Assembly (NCBI GenBank): GCA_964016875.1 | Contig: OZ024733.1 | Location: 21,681,324-21,745,323, forward strand | Reading direction: 5' to 3' | Origin: Fallopia convolvulus | Taxonomy: Eukaryota; Streptophyta; Magnoliopsida; Caryophyllales; Polygonaceae | Length of the DNA stretch: 64,000 bases | Shown: positions 9,983-21,253 of the stretch, one piece after another | How positions within the stretch are numbered: the stretch's first letter is position 1 | Layout: every line of letters starts with the position of its first letter | Notes under the pieces: generated by a model | The model's input: the letters and a program-made list of their open reading frames with translations, nothing else | Told to the model about the DNA's origin: nothing | Databases searched by the model: none | Made by a program: the position numbers and the translations under genes

Positions 9983-12110
9983 CCAATACCATTGTAGACA
10001 TATCTCCTATCAACCGGAGGAGCTCCTCCAGATTAACTGACCATTTAAACTTTTTAAAATTCTTCTCTATATGGGTAAGTGTAAGTTAATTAATTAAACT
10101 AAGGTGATAACCAAAATTTTGATAATAATAGGTTTTAAAACATTAAAACACTACAAATTGAAACTTCAGAAGAATAAATGAGAAGGCATCATTGTGTTTT
10201 GTTCTGGTGATCTGTCATCTTCATTTGTGTCTGAGGTAATTGAACTTTCCATGGGCAGTTGAAATATAGATGATTTGATTTGTTGGCATAATGTTGACTT
10301 GTAAGTTCCAAAATGTGCATTCAAGGAGAGTGAACAAACGAAAATATAATTCGTAAGTTTGTAATTGTCCATCAATTCGCAACTTGATTGAAAATATTGT
10401 TTTCTAAAAGTTGTTATTCATGACGTGTAGGTTTGTAATCTCCTTTATCCATCAATTCCTAAGTTCATTGAAAGCATGTTTTTTTTCTTTAAAGTTTTAA
10501 TTCCTACCTTCTTGGTCTGATACATTGTTACATTGTTCTCTCAGGTGATGTTGAGAAGGAATATTGGAACAAATTACGACTTACTGAGAAGAGATTTCAA
10601 TGCGAAGCTCCTGATGATATATTGGGCGAAATATTCTCTAGGCTCGCAATCAAATGGCTTCTTAGATGTCGTTGTGTGTCAAAGTCGTGGAAATGCATCA
10701 TCAACAATCCTGACTTTTGGTGGTCACATCTTAACAACTTTAAAAACAACGTCAAGGAAGCCAATCTATTTGTTGTCCAAAGATGTGCGAGGACATCTAA
10801 GAAGACCTATGTTCTGCTATCCTGTAGAACCCTCCTCTCCACATTCGGCGATAACCAAACACTTGAAGTTAATATTAAGGGGAAATGGAAAGTGGTCTGC
10901 ATGGTCGATGGACTTGTCATGATGGATTATTTTGAAACATCGAGTCCCCGCTTAATGTTGTGGAATCCTTCCATCAAAAGGTTCCGTAAGCTTGCACGGT
11001 TCCCTGGAAACTGTGAACGGGGCCTCGGATTATTAATATGTTAGAATGGTTCAGCAAAGTGATTGTTGGAATGGGGGTTCGGACAATCCGTTAAAGATAA
11101 TGCAAATACTAATGCCATTGGAAACATATCTCCTATCAACCAGAGGAGCTCCTCCGGATTGAGTGACCATTTTTTTTTTGCAAACTTCCTTCAAACTCCT
11201 TAATTTCTTCTCTATATGGGCAAGTGTAAGTTAATTAGTTAAACTAAGGTGATACCCAATTTTTTTATAATAATAGGTTTAAAACACTACAAATTGAAAC
11301 TTAGGAAGAATAAATGAGAAGGCAACGTTGTGTTGTGTTCTGGTGATTTGTCATCTTCATTTGTGTATGAGGTAATTGAACTTTCCATGGGCAGTTGAAA
11401 TATAGATGATTTGATTTGTTGGCATAATGTTGACTTGTAAGTTCCAAAATGGTGCATTCAAGGAGAGTGAACAAACCAAAACATAATTTGTAAGTTTGTA
11501 ATTGTCCATCTATTCGTAAGTTGATTGAAAATATTGTTTTCTAAAAGTTGTTGTTCATGACGTCTAGGTTTGTAATCTCCTCTGTCTATCAATTCCTAAG
11601 TTCATTGAAAGCATGTTTTTTCTTTAAAGTTTTAATTCCCACTTTCCTGTTCTGATACATTGTTACATTGTTTTCTCAGGTGATGCTGAGAAGGAATATT
11701 GGAGCAAATTATGACTTATTGAGAAGAGATTTCTACGCGAAGCTTCTGATGATATATTGGGCGAAATATTATGTAGGCTCGACAATCCTGACTTCTGGTG
11801 GTAACATCTTAACAACTTTGCAACAACGTCAAGGAAACCAATCTATTTGTGGTCTAAAGACGTGCGAGGACATCTAAGAAGACCTATGTTCTGTTGTCCT
11901 GTAGAATTCTCCTCTCCACATTCGGCGATAACCAAACGCTTGAAGTTAATGTTAAGGGGAAATGGAAAGTGGTCCGCATCGTCGATGGACTTGTCATGAT
12001 GGATTATTCTGAAACATCGATTCCCCATTTAATGTTGTAGAATCCTTCCATCCAGATGTTTCGTAAGCTTCCACGGTTCCCTGGAAACTGTGAAGGGGGA
12101 GTCCACTTGG
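9983..12110 (+). repeat. Tandem duplication, about 1.13 kb unit, of an F-box gene 5' half
   Basis: Two direct copies start near 9983 and 11109. Both open with the same block around ATATCTCCTATCAACC, continue through an intron-like AT-rich stretch ending in a C/T-rich acceptor (TTCTCTCAG and TTTTCTCAG), and enter the F-box coding exon. Similarity is high throughout, with small indels. Copy 1 leaves the shared sequence just after the motif encoding F-P-G-N-C, near 11070. Copy 2 continues into the rest of the gene. Confidence 0.85.
10545..11044 (+). pseudogene. F-box protein pseudogene, copy 1 (F-box intact, C-terminus lost)
   Basis: F-box proteins recruit substrates to SCF ubiquitin ligases through Skp1. 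The exon begins after a CAG acceptor at 10542-10544. The reading frame holds a recognisable F-box at about 10600-10735, with P-D-D-I-L-G-E-I-F-S-R-L, then R-C-x-C-V-S-K-S-W and a W near the end. Next come the start of an F-box-associated domain, including the L-W-N-P-S block near 10960, and a stop at 11042-11044. Compared with copy 2, about 30 bases are missing near 11020, and similarity ends by about 11070, so most of the substrate-binding region is absent. No Met-bearing first exon is visible upstream in this copy. Confidence 0.75.
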
Positions 12111-12714
12111 GATTTGAGCCTATTCCCTGGGCCTCGGATTATGAATATATTAGAGTGGTTCAACACAGTGATAAGAGTAGCCTCGATTCAGTTTTGGTTT
12201 ACAGTGTTGTCACTGATCAGTGGAAGACCATTCTAGTTAAGGGCAACCCTATTACTAAAAGGGGTTGGAGGTTGTCTGACCAGGACTCTATCTGTTGTAG
12301 GGGTGTATCTACTTCATTCCTGGAGGAGGGATTTGCCAAGACAAAGAGATGGTTTTGTTTGATATCGATGAGGAAGTATTAGATGCCTTTGGTCTACCCA
12401 ATGAGATTGTTGAAGAGTCGTTTGCATTCAAAGCTATGACTCTTGATGGTGGCTGGTCTGTGGAGGTGATTTATTTTGTTGCACCCTTAGTTTCCATATG
12501 GGAGTTGTTGGAAGAATCCAGAGTTTGGAACCGACGTTACACATTTACTTCAGCTCTCTCGACTCTTGATGATATGCTTGCACCCTATGCCCCTCCATGC
12601 CGTCGTAGGTTCTTATACTTGATGAAGGATAACAGCAAGGTGTTTTTAGTGGAGGGTCAAAGTGAGGCCATGTACGACCTTCAATCGGAAGAATTTCTCG
12701 AAGGGCGATTCTAG
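11680..12714 (+). pseudogene. F-box protein pseudogene, copy 2 (F-box core deleted, C-terminus kept)
   Basis: The exon begins after a CAG acceptor near 11677-11679. Relative to copy 1, about 60 bases encoding the F-box core are deleted at about 11770-11785, shifting the frame. The downstream part keeps an F-box-associated domain: an open frame from 12056 (F-P-G-N-C, then a W-A-S-D block), a frame change near 12350, and a second frame to 12714. The last codons, encoding E-E-F-L-E-G-R-F, are not F-box sequence. They are the antisense of the duplicated PPR 5' end that joins at about 12683. Copy 2 cannot bind Skp1 as it stands. Confidence 0.75.
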
Positions 12715-13361
12715 GCTGGGTTCTGAATGGGGTTAACTGGTGCGCTCTGGAACTCGAGATTATTCGAGGGAAGAGAAAGAGAGGTGAGCGGGAGAGATAC
12801 GTTTGGGCGGGGATAGAGTGAGAGATTGCGGAGGTCTTCGACGAAGATAGAAAGGATTGATGGGTTGGGAAGGAAAGAGAAACAAGGGAGGAGGGCGATG
12901 ATGGAGAAGGGTGATAGCCATATAAAACCACTATACCCAATTAAGTTGAAGCTAGAGATAGATGCTCGACATTTCTGTTCATAAAAAAGATCATGGAACG
13001 ATAAACACTTGCTAGCGCCGTAAATGAACCATTTCAAGCCGTTCACGAGGAATTCCGTGTTCGACTCGATTAATTGACGTTCGTGTTTGGTTCGATTATA
13101 AACAAACCAAGCTTAGCAAGCTCAAAAGTTAAACGAACTGAGCTTGAGCACAATAAAACTCGGCTCGTTTGTTTGTGAACAAACTCGATTATAGATTTAT
13201 AAGCAAGCTCGATTAAATATTCGTGAGCAAATTTAATTATATATAATATCAATATACAATAATATTTATTATATCTCTTTAGTTTCTTATTTTAAATAAA
13301 TACATTAGTCCATTAACCCATTAGCCCATTAACCTATTAGCCCAATATCCATAAATTGATA
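12683..13361 (-). pseudogene. Duplicated 5' end and upstream region of the PPR gene
   Basis: This block matches 30381-31105 with about 90-95% identity by eye, in the same orientation. It includes the PPR start codon (minus strand, ATG at 12919-12921), roughly the first 78 codons with small frame-breaking indels, and about 440 bases upstream. It ends at the TA where the CTCCCTCCGT element begins. It is a truncated 5' copy with no downstream PPR motifs, so it is non-functional as a PPR gene. Confidence 0.85.
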
Positions 13362-14561
13362 CTCCCTCCGTTTGATAATACAGTAGTGAATCATATGAAA
13401 ATCGTTCTTATTGTGAAAACTGGAATTCATTCCCATCGGTATGATCACATACCATAGACGGCTACGATCGACACACGTGTTCTTTTAATTTTTAATTTGC
13501 AAGGATAAAACTGTCATTTACCCTGTTTTAATTTTCTTATTCGTATCTCACTTCTGCAGCATTGACGACTTCCATGGAGTTCAAGCTTCCAACCTCCCAT
13601 TCGAACGTCCTCTTCGATTAGCTTTTAATTTTGGATCGTTCCTTAGGTTCCAACCTCTCATTCAAGTAATTTTTTGGCTTGTTATGGATTCAATTCCAAG
13701 TATGAGGTTTCATTCACTTTCAATTTTGATTTTTCGTTTTACTTAATTTTGGGTTTGAATTCACCTTTTGAATCTCAATTGGCATCAATATGAGTGTGAA
13801 TCGATCCTAAGTTTCAAGCATGTAGTGCTTTGATATCGTTTTTTCATTGTCTATTTTCGAAAATTGTTTCTTTGATGTTTTAGTGGAAGAGTTTTGAGAT
13901 GCACATAACATGTTCGATAAAAGTCCTTAGAGAGGAGAGTTACTCCTGACTTGACTTAGATTTTACGTGAACGTACTATAATTTTACGCGAACTTCATAT
14001 GTTTTTAGAATGAACCTTACATCAAAATATGTGTTACTTTATCTAATTTGTTCGTCATACATCCTTGTATTGTAGGATGTCCATCAACTAAAATTGATTA
14101 ATTTGAGTGGTGAAATGTCTCATGCTTGTAGTGTTGATGGTCGCAATGATTGAGATTATGGATTTAAGTGGTATTATGAAGCTCTTTTTTCTCAAAGAGG
14201 GACGACATATTTTGTTCCCATTTGCACGAATGGTATCAAGCATGCTCTTGGAATTCAATTTAGCAAATCAGATGGAAGGCATTCGAAATTTCAAGGACTA
14301 TGTCTCTGTTGACATTTTTTGTATATTTAAGTTCTGACCGTCTACATTCCTAAGGAAAAACTATTGTGTTGAAATATCTTCTTTGTAGTAGGAAAGGTTA
14401 TAATGTCCACATAACAATAAACATGCACAACTTTTATTCAAGTTCATTATGGTTAGTGACTTAATTTTTCGTCTCATACTATATGTGAACATAAATACTA
14501 AATATGGGAACAGAAATAATAAATATATGAACCTATAACTACTATAGCAAGGGAGGTCACC

Positions 14562-17500
14562 TAGACGTGGGTCACGGTTTGCCTGAACCGGTGAACCGCC
14601 GGTTCAGAAACTGGCGGGAACCGAAACCGCCGGTTCTGGTTTATGAACTGGCGGGTCCGGTTCCCCCCCCCCCCCCCACCGGTTTCGGTTCCGGTTTGGC
14701 CACCCCAGAAACCGTCGAACCGGCGGTTCCGATTCCGCCGGTTCGAACCGCCAGTTTCTGGGTTAACGACTATATTTTTCAACGAAAGATGAAACCGCGA
14801 CCGCGGCCTGAGACCCGCGGTCGCGGTTTTTTCAACAGAAAGCTCGGTTTTTTAGCTTATCTTAAACCGCGACCGCGGTTCTGGTTAAAATGCCAACGAC
14901 TAGTTTTCAACGGCTACTTTACATTTCCAACGGCTCTTTGATAAATTTACCTATAAATATCCACTAAATGATCTCATTCCCACCCACACTACCAATCTCT
15001 CTCAATCTCTCAAGTTTACAAAGCTCTCTCAATTCTCAATCTTTACTAGTTTTTACAAATTGCAATTGCTTTCCTAATTGTTTTTTTTCAAAAATTAGCA
15101 CAATTGTCCTTACATCTTATTGCTTAATTACATATTTCTTTACCATACTTTACTAGTTTACTCTTTTTGCTTACTTGTTTAGTTACATTTTAAGAAAATG
15201 GAAGGATTTATTAACATTGATCAAATTTTTGGATCACAAGAGAGTGGTCAACATGTAGAATTTGCACCCCCTATTAACTTGTCGGAATTTACGAATCCAA
15301 ATTCCAATGTGGTACAACCGGGATCGTCCACTCCCGATGAAAATGAGGGAGTGGGTGTGGATCATGGATTCGAGCCTTCCGAGGCGAGCGAGGCTCCAAG
15401 CCTTAAATCCGACATTTTTACAAAATGTTTTCGAAAGGGGGCTTATGATGCATCTACCAAGAAATTTCAAGTTCATTGTAACTATTGTCCTAAGCTTTAC
15501 ACATGGTTGTCAGGATCGGGCTATGGAACATTATCCAGTCACGTGAAGAACAAGCACCCCGACAAGATAGGCATGATGCGAGGACAATCCCACCTATCCG
15601 GGTTTGCAACTTCTTCTTCCTTTAATCCTCATCATAACCCTCATTTTTTACTTATAACCATAATGATAGCATGTATGCCTTATCCGAGTCTATTTGTGTT
15701 GATCACTTATCATTTAGTTTTGCTGAAAAGTTAGGATTTAACAATTGGATGACTAATCATGTACAACCCGCTTATAAACCGACTACTAGGAAGTCGGTCA
15801 AAAAAAAAGTGATGAAAGCATATAAAACCCGTAAGATGGCATTGGTGAAGTTTTTTGCTCAAAATGATATTAAAGTTTCAATTTGGAGTGATATTTGGAG
15901 TGATCATTGGCAAAATCATTCATACATGGGCTTAACATGTCATTTTCTTGATGATCATTTTAATGTGCAAAAACGTGTTTTGGCTTATAGAGTATTTGAT
16001 TTTTCTCATACCGCTTTAATGATTAGTAACATTATTCGTACTATTTTGGAAGAGTATAGACTGCTTCATCGAGTTTTTTCTATCTCGTTTGACAATGCAT
16101 CTAACAACACCGCTTCAATCCGGGAATTGGTTTCGCATTGTCAACCAATTCTTGGAGCAAAGTATTTTCATGTAAGATGTGTTTGCCATATTTTAAACCT
16201 TTGTGTCAAAGATGGTTTAAATGTTATGTCGGGTTTAATTTCTCCTATTAGATATATTGTTAGTCGTATGTGGGCTAGCCCCCGAACCGCCCAAGATTAG
16301 ACGGCGTTTTGTACTCAAAAAGGTGTTCCACCCCGAACATTTACAAAAGATGTTTGCCACCGTTGGAACTCCACTTATAAACTACTTCTTGCATGCATGC
16401 CTTACAAAGATCTTTTGACTTCTTTTGCGTCCATATATTTTCCCAACAATCCCATTATTTCTCAAGTATGGGATTATTGTGATAAAATCTTAGAAGTTTT
16501 GAAAATATTTTATGATGCAACATTAACTTTTAGTCATGTTTATAAACCTTGTGCTCATTTGTTTTGTTTTGAAGCATTGAATGTGGCGGGCGGTTTTTGT
16601 GAGGGGCGTAACTTCCCCGAACTTTATGGTGCTATTGATGCTATGAAAGTGAAATGGTTGAACTATTATAAAGTTATCCCCGATATCTATCTTGTTGCTT
16701 GTGTGTTTGATACTAGGTTTAAGATGAGTGATTTAGAAATGTTTTTGACCAATTATTATGATGCACTAGAGGTGAAGGAGAATTTAATATTTTAGATTGG
16801 TGGAAGACCCACAAGAACACTTTCCCAAACTTGGTCAAGATCGCGGCTCAAGTGCTTGTTGTTCCTGCCTCGACCGTATCGGTAGAGCAAACATTTAGCG
16901 AAGGAGGACACGTCCTTGACGCAAAACGATCTAGTTTGAAGCCCGATGTCTTGGAAGCCCAAGTGTGTGTATGTGATTGGAAGAGGGTGGAAATTCGTCA
17001 ACAAAAGGCGGAGGTATCCGAAACTTCCGACTAGGACGGCCAAGACGATGAGTCCCAATCCCAAAGTGCTTCGGATGCATCGACGTAGATGGTAAGCAAA
17101 TCGAGGTTTCATATCGAAAGGTAAGAGAACTACGTGGGCTTTGATTCCTCTATAACCCCGAGAGGATACGTAGGCAACTTAATTTTAAGTCCAAGCCCTT
17201 TAATTATCCAACTTTTTTTTGTTTTGATGAACAAGCATTAATCGCCTATTTGCCTTAGTCCAATTTCCAAGCTCGGTTTGGGCCAAAATCGAAACCGCGA
17301 TCGCGTCCCTCAGGACGCGGTCGCGTAATGGGCAACCGCGATCACGTCCCTCAGGACGCGGTCGCGGTTTGGATTTTTTCAAAAAACAGAGTTTCTGTTT
17401 TTTTGGGACCGCGATCGTGGTCCGTCACCCGCGATCGCGGTTTGTGTTTACTGCGATCGCGGCGTGGCTGGGATTATTTTTTTTAAATGCCCGGTTCCGA

Positions 17501-17623
17501 ACCGGGAGAAACCGGCGCCGGAACCGGACCGAAACCGGGGAACCGGCCCATGGCCGATTCCGGTTCCGGTTCCATGTATAAGAGGAACCGGAACCGCCGG
17601 TTTGTAAACCGGACCCATGTCTA
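14562..17623 (+). mobile_element. hAT transposon, copy A (3062 bp), perfect 8-bp target duplication
   Basis: The termini are TAGACGTGGGT at the left and the inverse of TAGACATGGGTCCGG at the right. Both sides are flanked by the identical octamer AGGTCACC (14554-14561 and 17624-17631), the classic hAT 8-base duplication. Subterminal regions (about 14580-14880 and 17285-17610) are dense in ACCGG/CCGGT and CGCGACCGCGG-type palindromes, presumably transposase-binding sites. The interior encodes a broken hAT transposase. The element is inserted in the CTCCCTCCGT-ended element. Confidence 0.92.
15198..17088 (+). pseudogene. hAT transposase pseudogene, copy A
   Basis: The ORF starts with ATG at 15198. 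A BED-type zinc finger (C-N-Y-C ... H-V-K-N-K-H) lies at about 15470-15560. A one-base frame change near 15655 is followed by a long RNase H-like catalytic region (15671-16300), a stop at 16298-16300, and a further open frame at 16397-16795. The C-terminal hAT dimerisation domain is at about 16800-17034, with F-P-x-L-x-x-I-A-A-x-V and a V-E-Q-x-F-S-E-G-G motif. Compared with copy B, about 250 bases upstream of that domain are missing, with the junction at GGTGAAGGAGAATTT. A stop at 17032-17034 precedes the ancestral stop at 17086-17088. It is a dead transposase. Confidence 0.9.
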
Positions 17624-17851
17624 AGGTCACCATTAATGTCAAGGCTGAGAAATTGCAGATAAAGACTCAAATTCTAGTAGATGACTTCATAAAATATAAG
17701 GACCTTGTTCAAAAATATGTGATTATGTGACCATACATAATCAATATGTTAACATACAAAGTCAATAAGTGAATGTTAAGACAAAATATGTAAACTTGAA
17801 CATGATACAAGGAAACTCGACTTTGAATTAAGATATCATAAGCACACTATG

Positions 17852-17923
17852 TAGCCTATGAGGGATTTGAACTCACATCCATGTGTATCAACACATTGCT
17901 CTACCATTTGAGCTAATAGGCTA
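17852..17923 (-). other. tRNA-like sequence (72 nt), copy 1
   Basis: On the minus strand it reads from TAGCCTA to TAGGCTA, which pair as a 7-bp acceptor-like stem. It has an A-box-like TTAGCTCAAATGGT, an anticodon-arm-like hairpin ATGTG...CACAT and a B-box-like GTTCAAATC. The T stem is imperfect and there is no CCA. It is too degenerate for a confident functional tRNA and lies inside the mariner-like element. Related copies are at 60256-60325, 60524-60593 and 61096-61167. Confidence 0.5.
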
Positions 17924-18720
17924 TGACAAATCAATTAAAATGAGCATAAATAAAATAGACAGAGACGAGGTGCAAACAAGAGTTAAAAAATCACATAAAA
18001 GAGTTTAACAACAACTATCTTTGCATCAAATTTAACACCTCATGAACAAACCGCGAAAAGAATCAAATACTTTGAAAATGAAGCCAACATAAAGCAGATT
18101 TCGAAGAAAGAATGAGTAACAAGTGTACAATAATTAAAGAGACGCATCAAATAGCTCAAGTCATCAGCAAAAAATCAACAAATATGTTGGCCGAGATAGT
18201 GATAAATTTTTAATAGCAATCAAGAGAGATAAGCATATAAAACATTAGGAACAAGAGAGACAAAATCAGACACAATAAATGAAAATTTTTCAAATGGAAA
18301 AATATGAACATTGGGATATTATATATGAATATTCCAAGGAGGGAGATTTCCACCACTTTGAAGAATGTCGGTACTTAGATGTATTCATTTCTGATTTCAT
18401 ATAGTTATTTTAATCCTGCACTTACCACAAAATAAGGGATTCATTGCTCATCTAATTTAAGCATATCCTAGAATCTAATCTAACCATATCCCATAATCAT
18501 TAAGCTAGCCTTGCATAAACATCAAGTGCATATTTGAGAATTTTGCTTCCCCAACTCAATTTTAAGCATAAACATCAATCATAAAAAAAAAGTTTGTAGC
18601 CAAGTTGTGACAAAAAATACAAAAGTAACGGGGGAGAGTTAGGATAGACCACATTGCACGCGCAAAGATCTTAGTCTTAGGGAAAGAACATCTCATGACA
18701 ACCTTTTGCACGTCATGGAT

Positions 18721-19018
18721 CTACATAATTACATCACTCCAAATCTAATTCAACTAGCTTTCTTTGTTCATACGATCAACATAACTCAATGCCCTTGCAA
18801 AATCCTTCATATAATAAAATGTGAACCTTATAGTTTCCATTCATGAACATATAGATAAAATACATGAATCTACAAAATTACATCACTCCAAATCTTATTC
18901 AACCGACTTTCTTTGTTCACACGCTCAACATAACTCAATGCCCTTGCAAAATCCTTCACATAATAAAACGTGAACCTTATAGTTACCATGCATGAACATA
19001 TAGATAAAATACACGAAC
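18721..19018. repeat. 149-bp tandem duplication
   Basis: Two adjacent units start at 18721 and 18870. They share the blocks ACATCACTCCAAATCT, CAACATAACTCAATGCCC and ATGAACATATAGATAAAATAC with scattered substitutions. The repeat lies inside the CTCCCTCCGT-ended element and encodes nothing convincing. Confidence 0.8.
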
Positions 19019-19884
19019 TTAGATAAAATAGTGTAGTCACTACAAATGACGAATCCCTTATTTTGAACAAACAAATACTTCAATTGAAAACCATTCTTTA
19101 TCTGCTCAACGCCAAAGAACTGAAAATTTTAGGCCGACTAACTATTACTTTAGTTTCTAACTCAATTTGAGACGTAACATGTATGATTTGCCATTCAACA
19201 TCACAAGCAAATTATAACCCCCAAAATAGGTTCAAAATTCACAATTCAAAAATTCCACTTATGAATCCTAGAATCCAAAATTCAAAAGAGAAAGTTTAGA
19301 ACCTATCGAAGATCCTTACTCTTCATCTACCATTGCAATGGATTGAAGCTTCTTTTGAGTTTTAGAGATGGAGATTGGATGTTTGAGCTAGAGCATTGTT
19401 GATTCGTTTGAGAATGGGGGAGAAGTGGCTTGTGTTTGAGTGAGTTTGAGAGAAGACCCGTCCCATATGACAAAAGTCGATTTTGGGTTGGTATTTGATA
19501 GTATTTACAAAAATGCCACCGTCTCAACTTCTTACCCTAATTTTCAGACTAAGCTTACTTTCGATTTTGGGTCATTGATTTTGTTAATCTAACGGATCAC
19601 ATTGATTTTCAGTTTTCAAGTTAAGCCTTATTTCCACCTAAAACGCCCTCTTCATAATACATGTTTTCTAGCAATTTGCACATTATTTAAGAAAGGTATC
19701 ATAAATACTAATATACCCTCAATTATTATCTTACTTTTTTACTTTATTGAAAACCACTACTAATAGTTTATCATTAATTATAAGGGTAAATATGTAAAGT
19801 AGAAACCAAAATAGTTAAAAGGACATGTAATGTGAAACAAAGAATTATGGCCAAAAAGACATGCATTGTGGAACGGAGGGAGTA

Positions 19885-20168
19885 AGTGATAACCCTAAAT
19901 TCCCTTCTACCTATCTCGTGAGATTTATTCACTCTCTACCATCACTCCCTTCTTCAGTCATCTCTCCAAGACTCCAACTTCCATTTTTTTCTCTGAGTTC
20001 TTTCTATCGATCGGTGTATTCTTTTCTCTCCCTCCTTCACATGTAATTTGATTAATTTCAGCTTTCTCCTCCTCCTTCCACAACTTGTCTCCGCGTCCGC
20101 TCCTCACCGCCAACTACCGACGGTCGCTTCTCTTCGACAATAAGGGCGAGAAGAATTAGCTAAAATTA
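19885..20168 (+). other. CT-rich leader-like segment, no gene assigned
   Basis: This stretch lies between the mariner-like element and the small LTR element. It is rich in TCTCTCC runs, has an AACCCTAAA motif at its start and contains one 61-codon frame (19861-20046) without recognisable content. It resembles a plant 5' leader or promoter fragment. With AATTA duplicated at 20164-20168 and 22628-22632, its continuation is at 22628. Confidence 0.3.
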
Positions 20169-20599
20169 TGATAAAACCACTCAAGGAGAATCTCGCTTGA
20201 GGCAAAACCACTAAGCACAAGGATCTCGTACTTAGGCAAATTGGGTGAATAATACTGATATTGATAATTTTTTTCTGGATGATTACAACTGACCTTGACA
20301 TAGGTTTAAATAGCACATCACCCTCCTATTGAGGGAGAAAATCAAGGCTTACTGATTTCTGAAAATCAGGGCATTTATTCTCCTAGCTAAAAATCAGGGA
20401 ATTTATTTTCTAGCTAAAATTAAGGACTCTATCTTCTAGCTAATATTAATGACTCTTATTCTGCTGACTCATGATAACTTAGACTGAATAATAGCATGGA
20501 ATATAAAATATGAAAAGGAATGAAATAACTAGAATCCTATCAATGCATCCCCCTCAAAATTCGCCTTGACCTCAAGGCGAAATCGAGGCACTTTCCTCC

Positions 20600-21253
20600 C
20601 TAAGTGACAGCCCCTAAGTAGTTTCCCCATGGTCCATTGATGTCTTGACCAGTTGCGAGCTTGTCTGGCTTTTCTTTGAGATCGAGCGAGGTCAAGTTTG
20701 AAGTTCGATTTTTTGATTCATCAAGGCTGGTTAGGGAAGAAGAAAATCCAATAAAGCGGGGCTGAGGAGTGGTCTTGTGATCGGGGGTATTAGCCATTTT
20801 TGGAATTGTTGCTTCACCTGATTTTTCTTCAATCTTCATCGCTTTTGACTTGACTTTGTCAACTTCTCCTAGGGGGACCAAAAAGGGTTCCTCATGGATT
20901 TTCTCAGTCGATTTGTCAACTTCACCTGATTTTTCTTCAATTTTTGGACTTTTTGTTACACCTGATTTTTCTTCAGTCTTCATGGCTTCTACTTCGACTT
21001 TGTCAACTTCTGCTTCTTCCTCATGGATTTTCTCAGTTGATTTTTCCTCTTTGTTGTTGAGGGGTTGATCACCATTATAGTGTACCATGGGCTTTGAAAT
21101 CTCAGTGCTTAGAAAAGGCAAAAGCTTCTCCAAACAAGAAACAAGTGAGACTAGTTGAGATCTAAGGTCATGATTAAGGTTTGCAGGTGGTGGTGGTAGA
21201 TATGTGGTTGAAGGTGGTGGTGGATTGGAAGCGGAATAGTGTCTCATTGCCAT
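20600..21253 (-). CDS. Internal ORF of the small LTR element (217 aa), gag-like by position, unrecognised
   Basis: The reading frame is open from an ATG at 21251-21253, eleven bases after the primer-binding site, to a stop at 20600-20602. The N-terminus is Pro-rich, followed by a short leucine-rich segment (about residues 35-55). Next is a strongly charged Lys/Glu region in which a module with S-T-E-K-I-H-E-E and E-E-K-S-G is repeated twice. There is no zinc knuckle, protease or capsid motif. I do not recognise the family. It may be a divergent gag or a captured sequence. An intact frame in a pol-less element is notable. Confidence 0.45.
   Translation of the reverse strand: MAMRHYSASNPPPPSTTYLPPPPANLNHDLRSQLVSLVSCLEKLLPFLSTEISKPMVHYNGDQPLNNKEEKSTEKIHEEEAEVDKVEVEAMKTEEKSGVTKSPKIEEKSGEVDKSTEKIHEEPFLVPLGEVDKVKSKAMKIEEKSGEATIPKMANTPDHKTTPQPRFIGFSSSLTSLDESKNRTSNLTSLDLKEKPDKLATGQDINGPWGNYLGAVT

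Larger units (their letters stand above)
13362..19882. mobile_element. Tc1/mariner-like element with CTCCCTCCGT termini, carrying a nested hAT
   Basis: The left end is TA-CTCCCTCCGTTTGATA (13360 on). The right end is ACGGAGGGAG-TA (to 19884). The terminal 10 bases are perfect inverted repeats flanked by TA on both sides, as in plant mariner-like elements and Stowaway MITEs. Without the nested hAT and its duplicated target the element is about 3.45 kb. I see no DD39D transposase frame, so it is non-autonomous or very old. The related block near 31101-31110 reads TGATAAGTGA, which equals the left flank plus one TA plus the right flank AGTGA. That is consistent with a near-empty site. Terminal repeats beyond 10-12 bases are weak, hence moderate confidence. 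Confidence 0.6.

Noticed and set aside
9429..10013. 194-codon minus-strand frame
   Set aside because: It spans the GC-rich block and an AT-rich tail, with amino-acid composition changing in step with base composition. No motif, and no gene structure.
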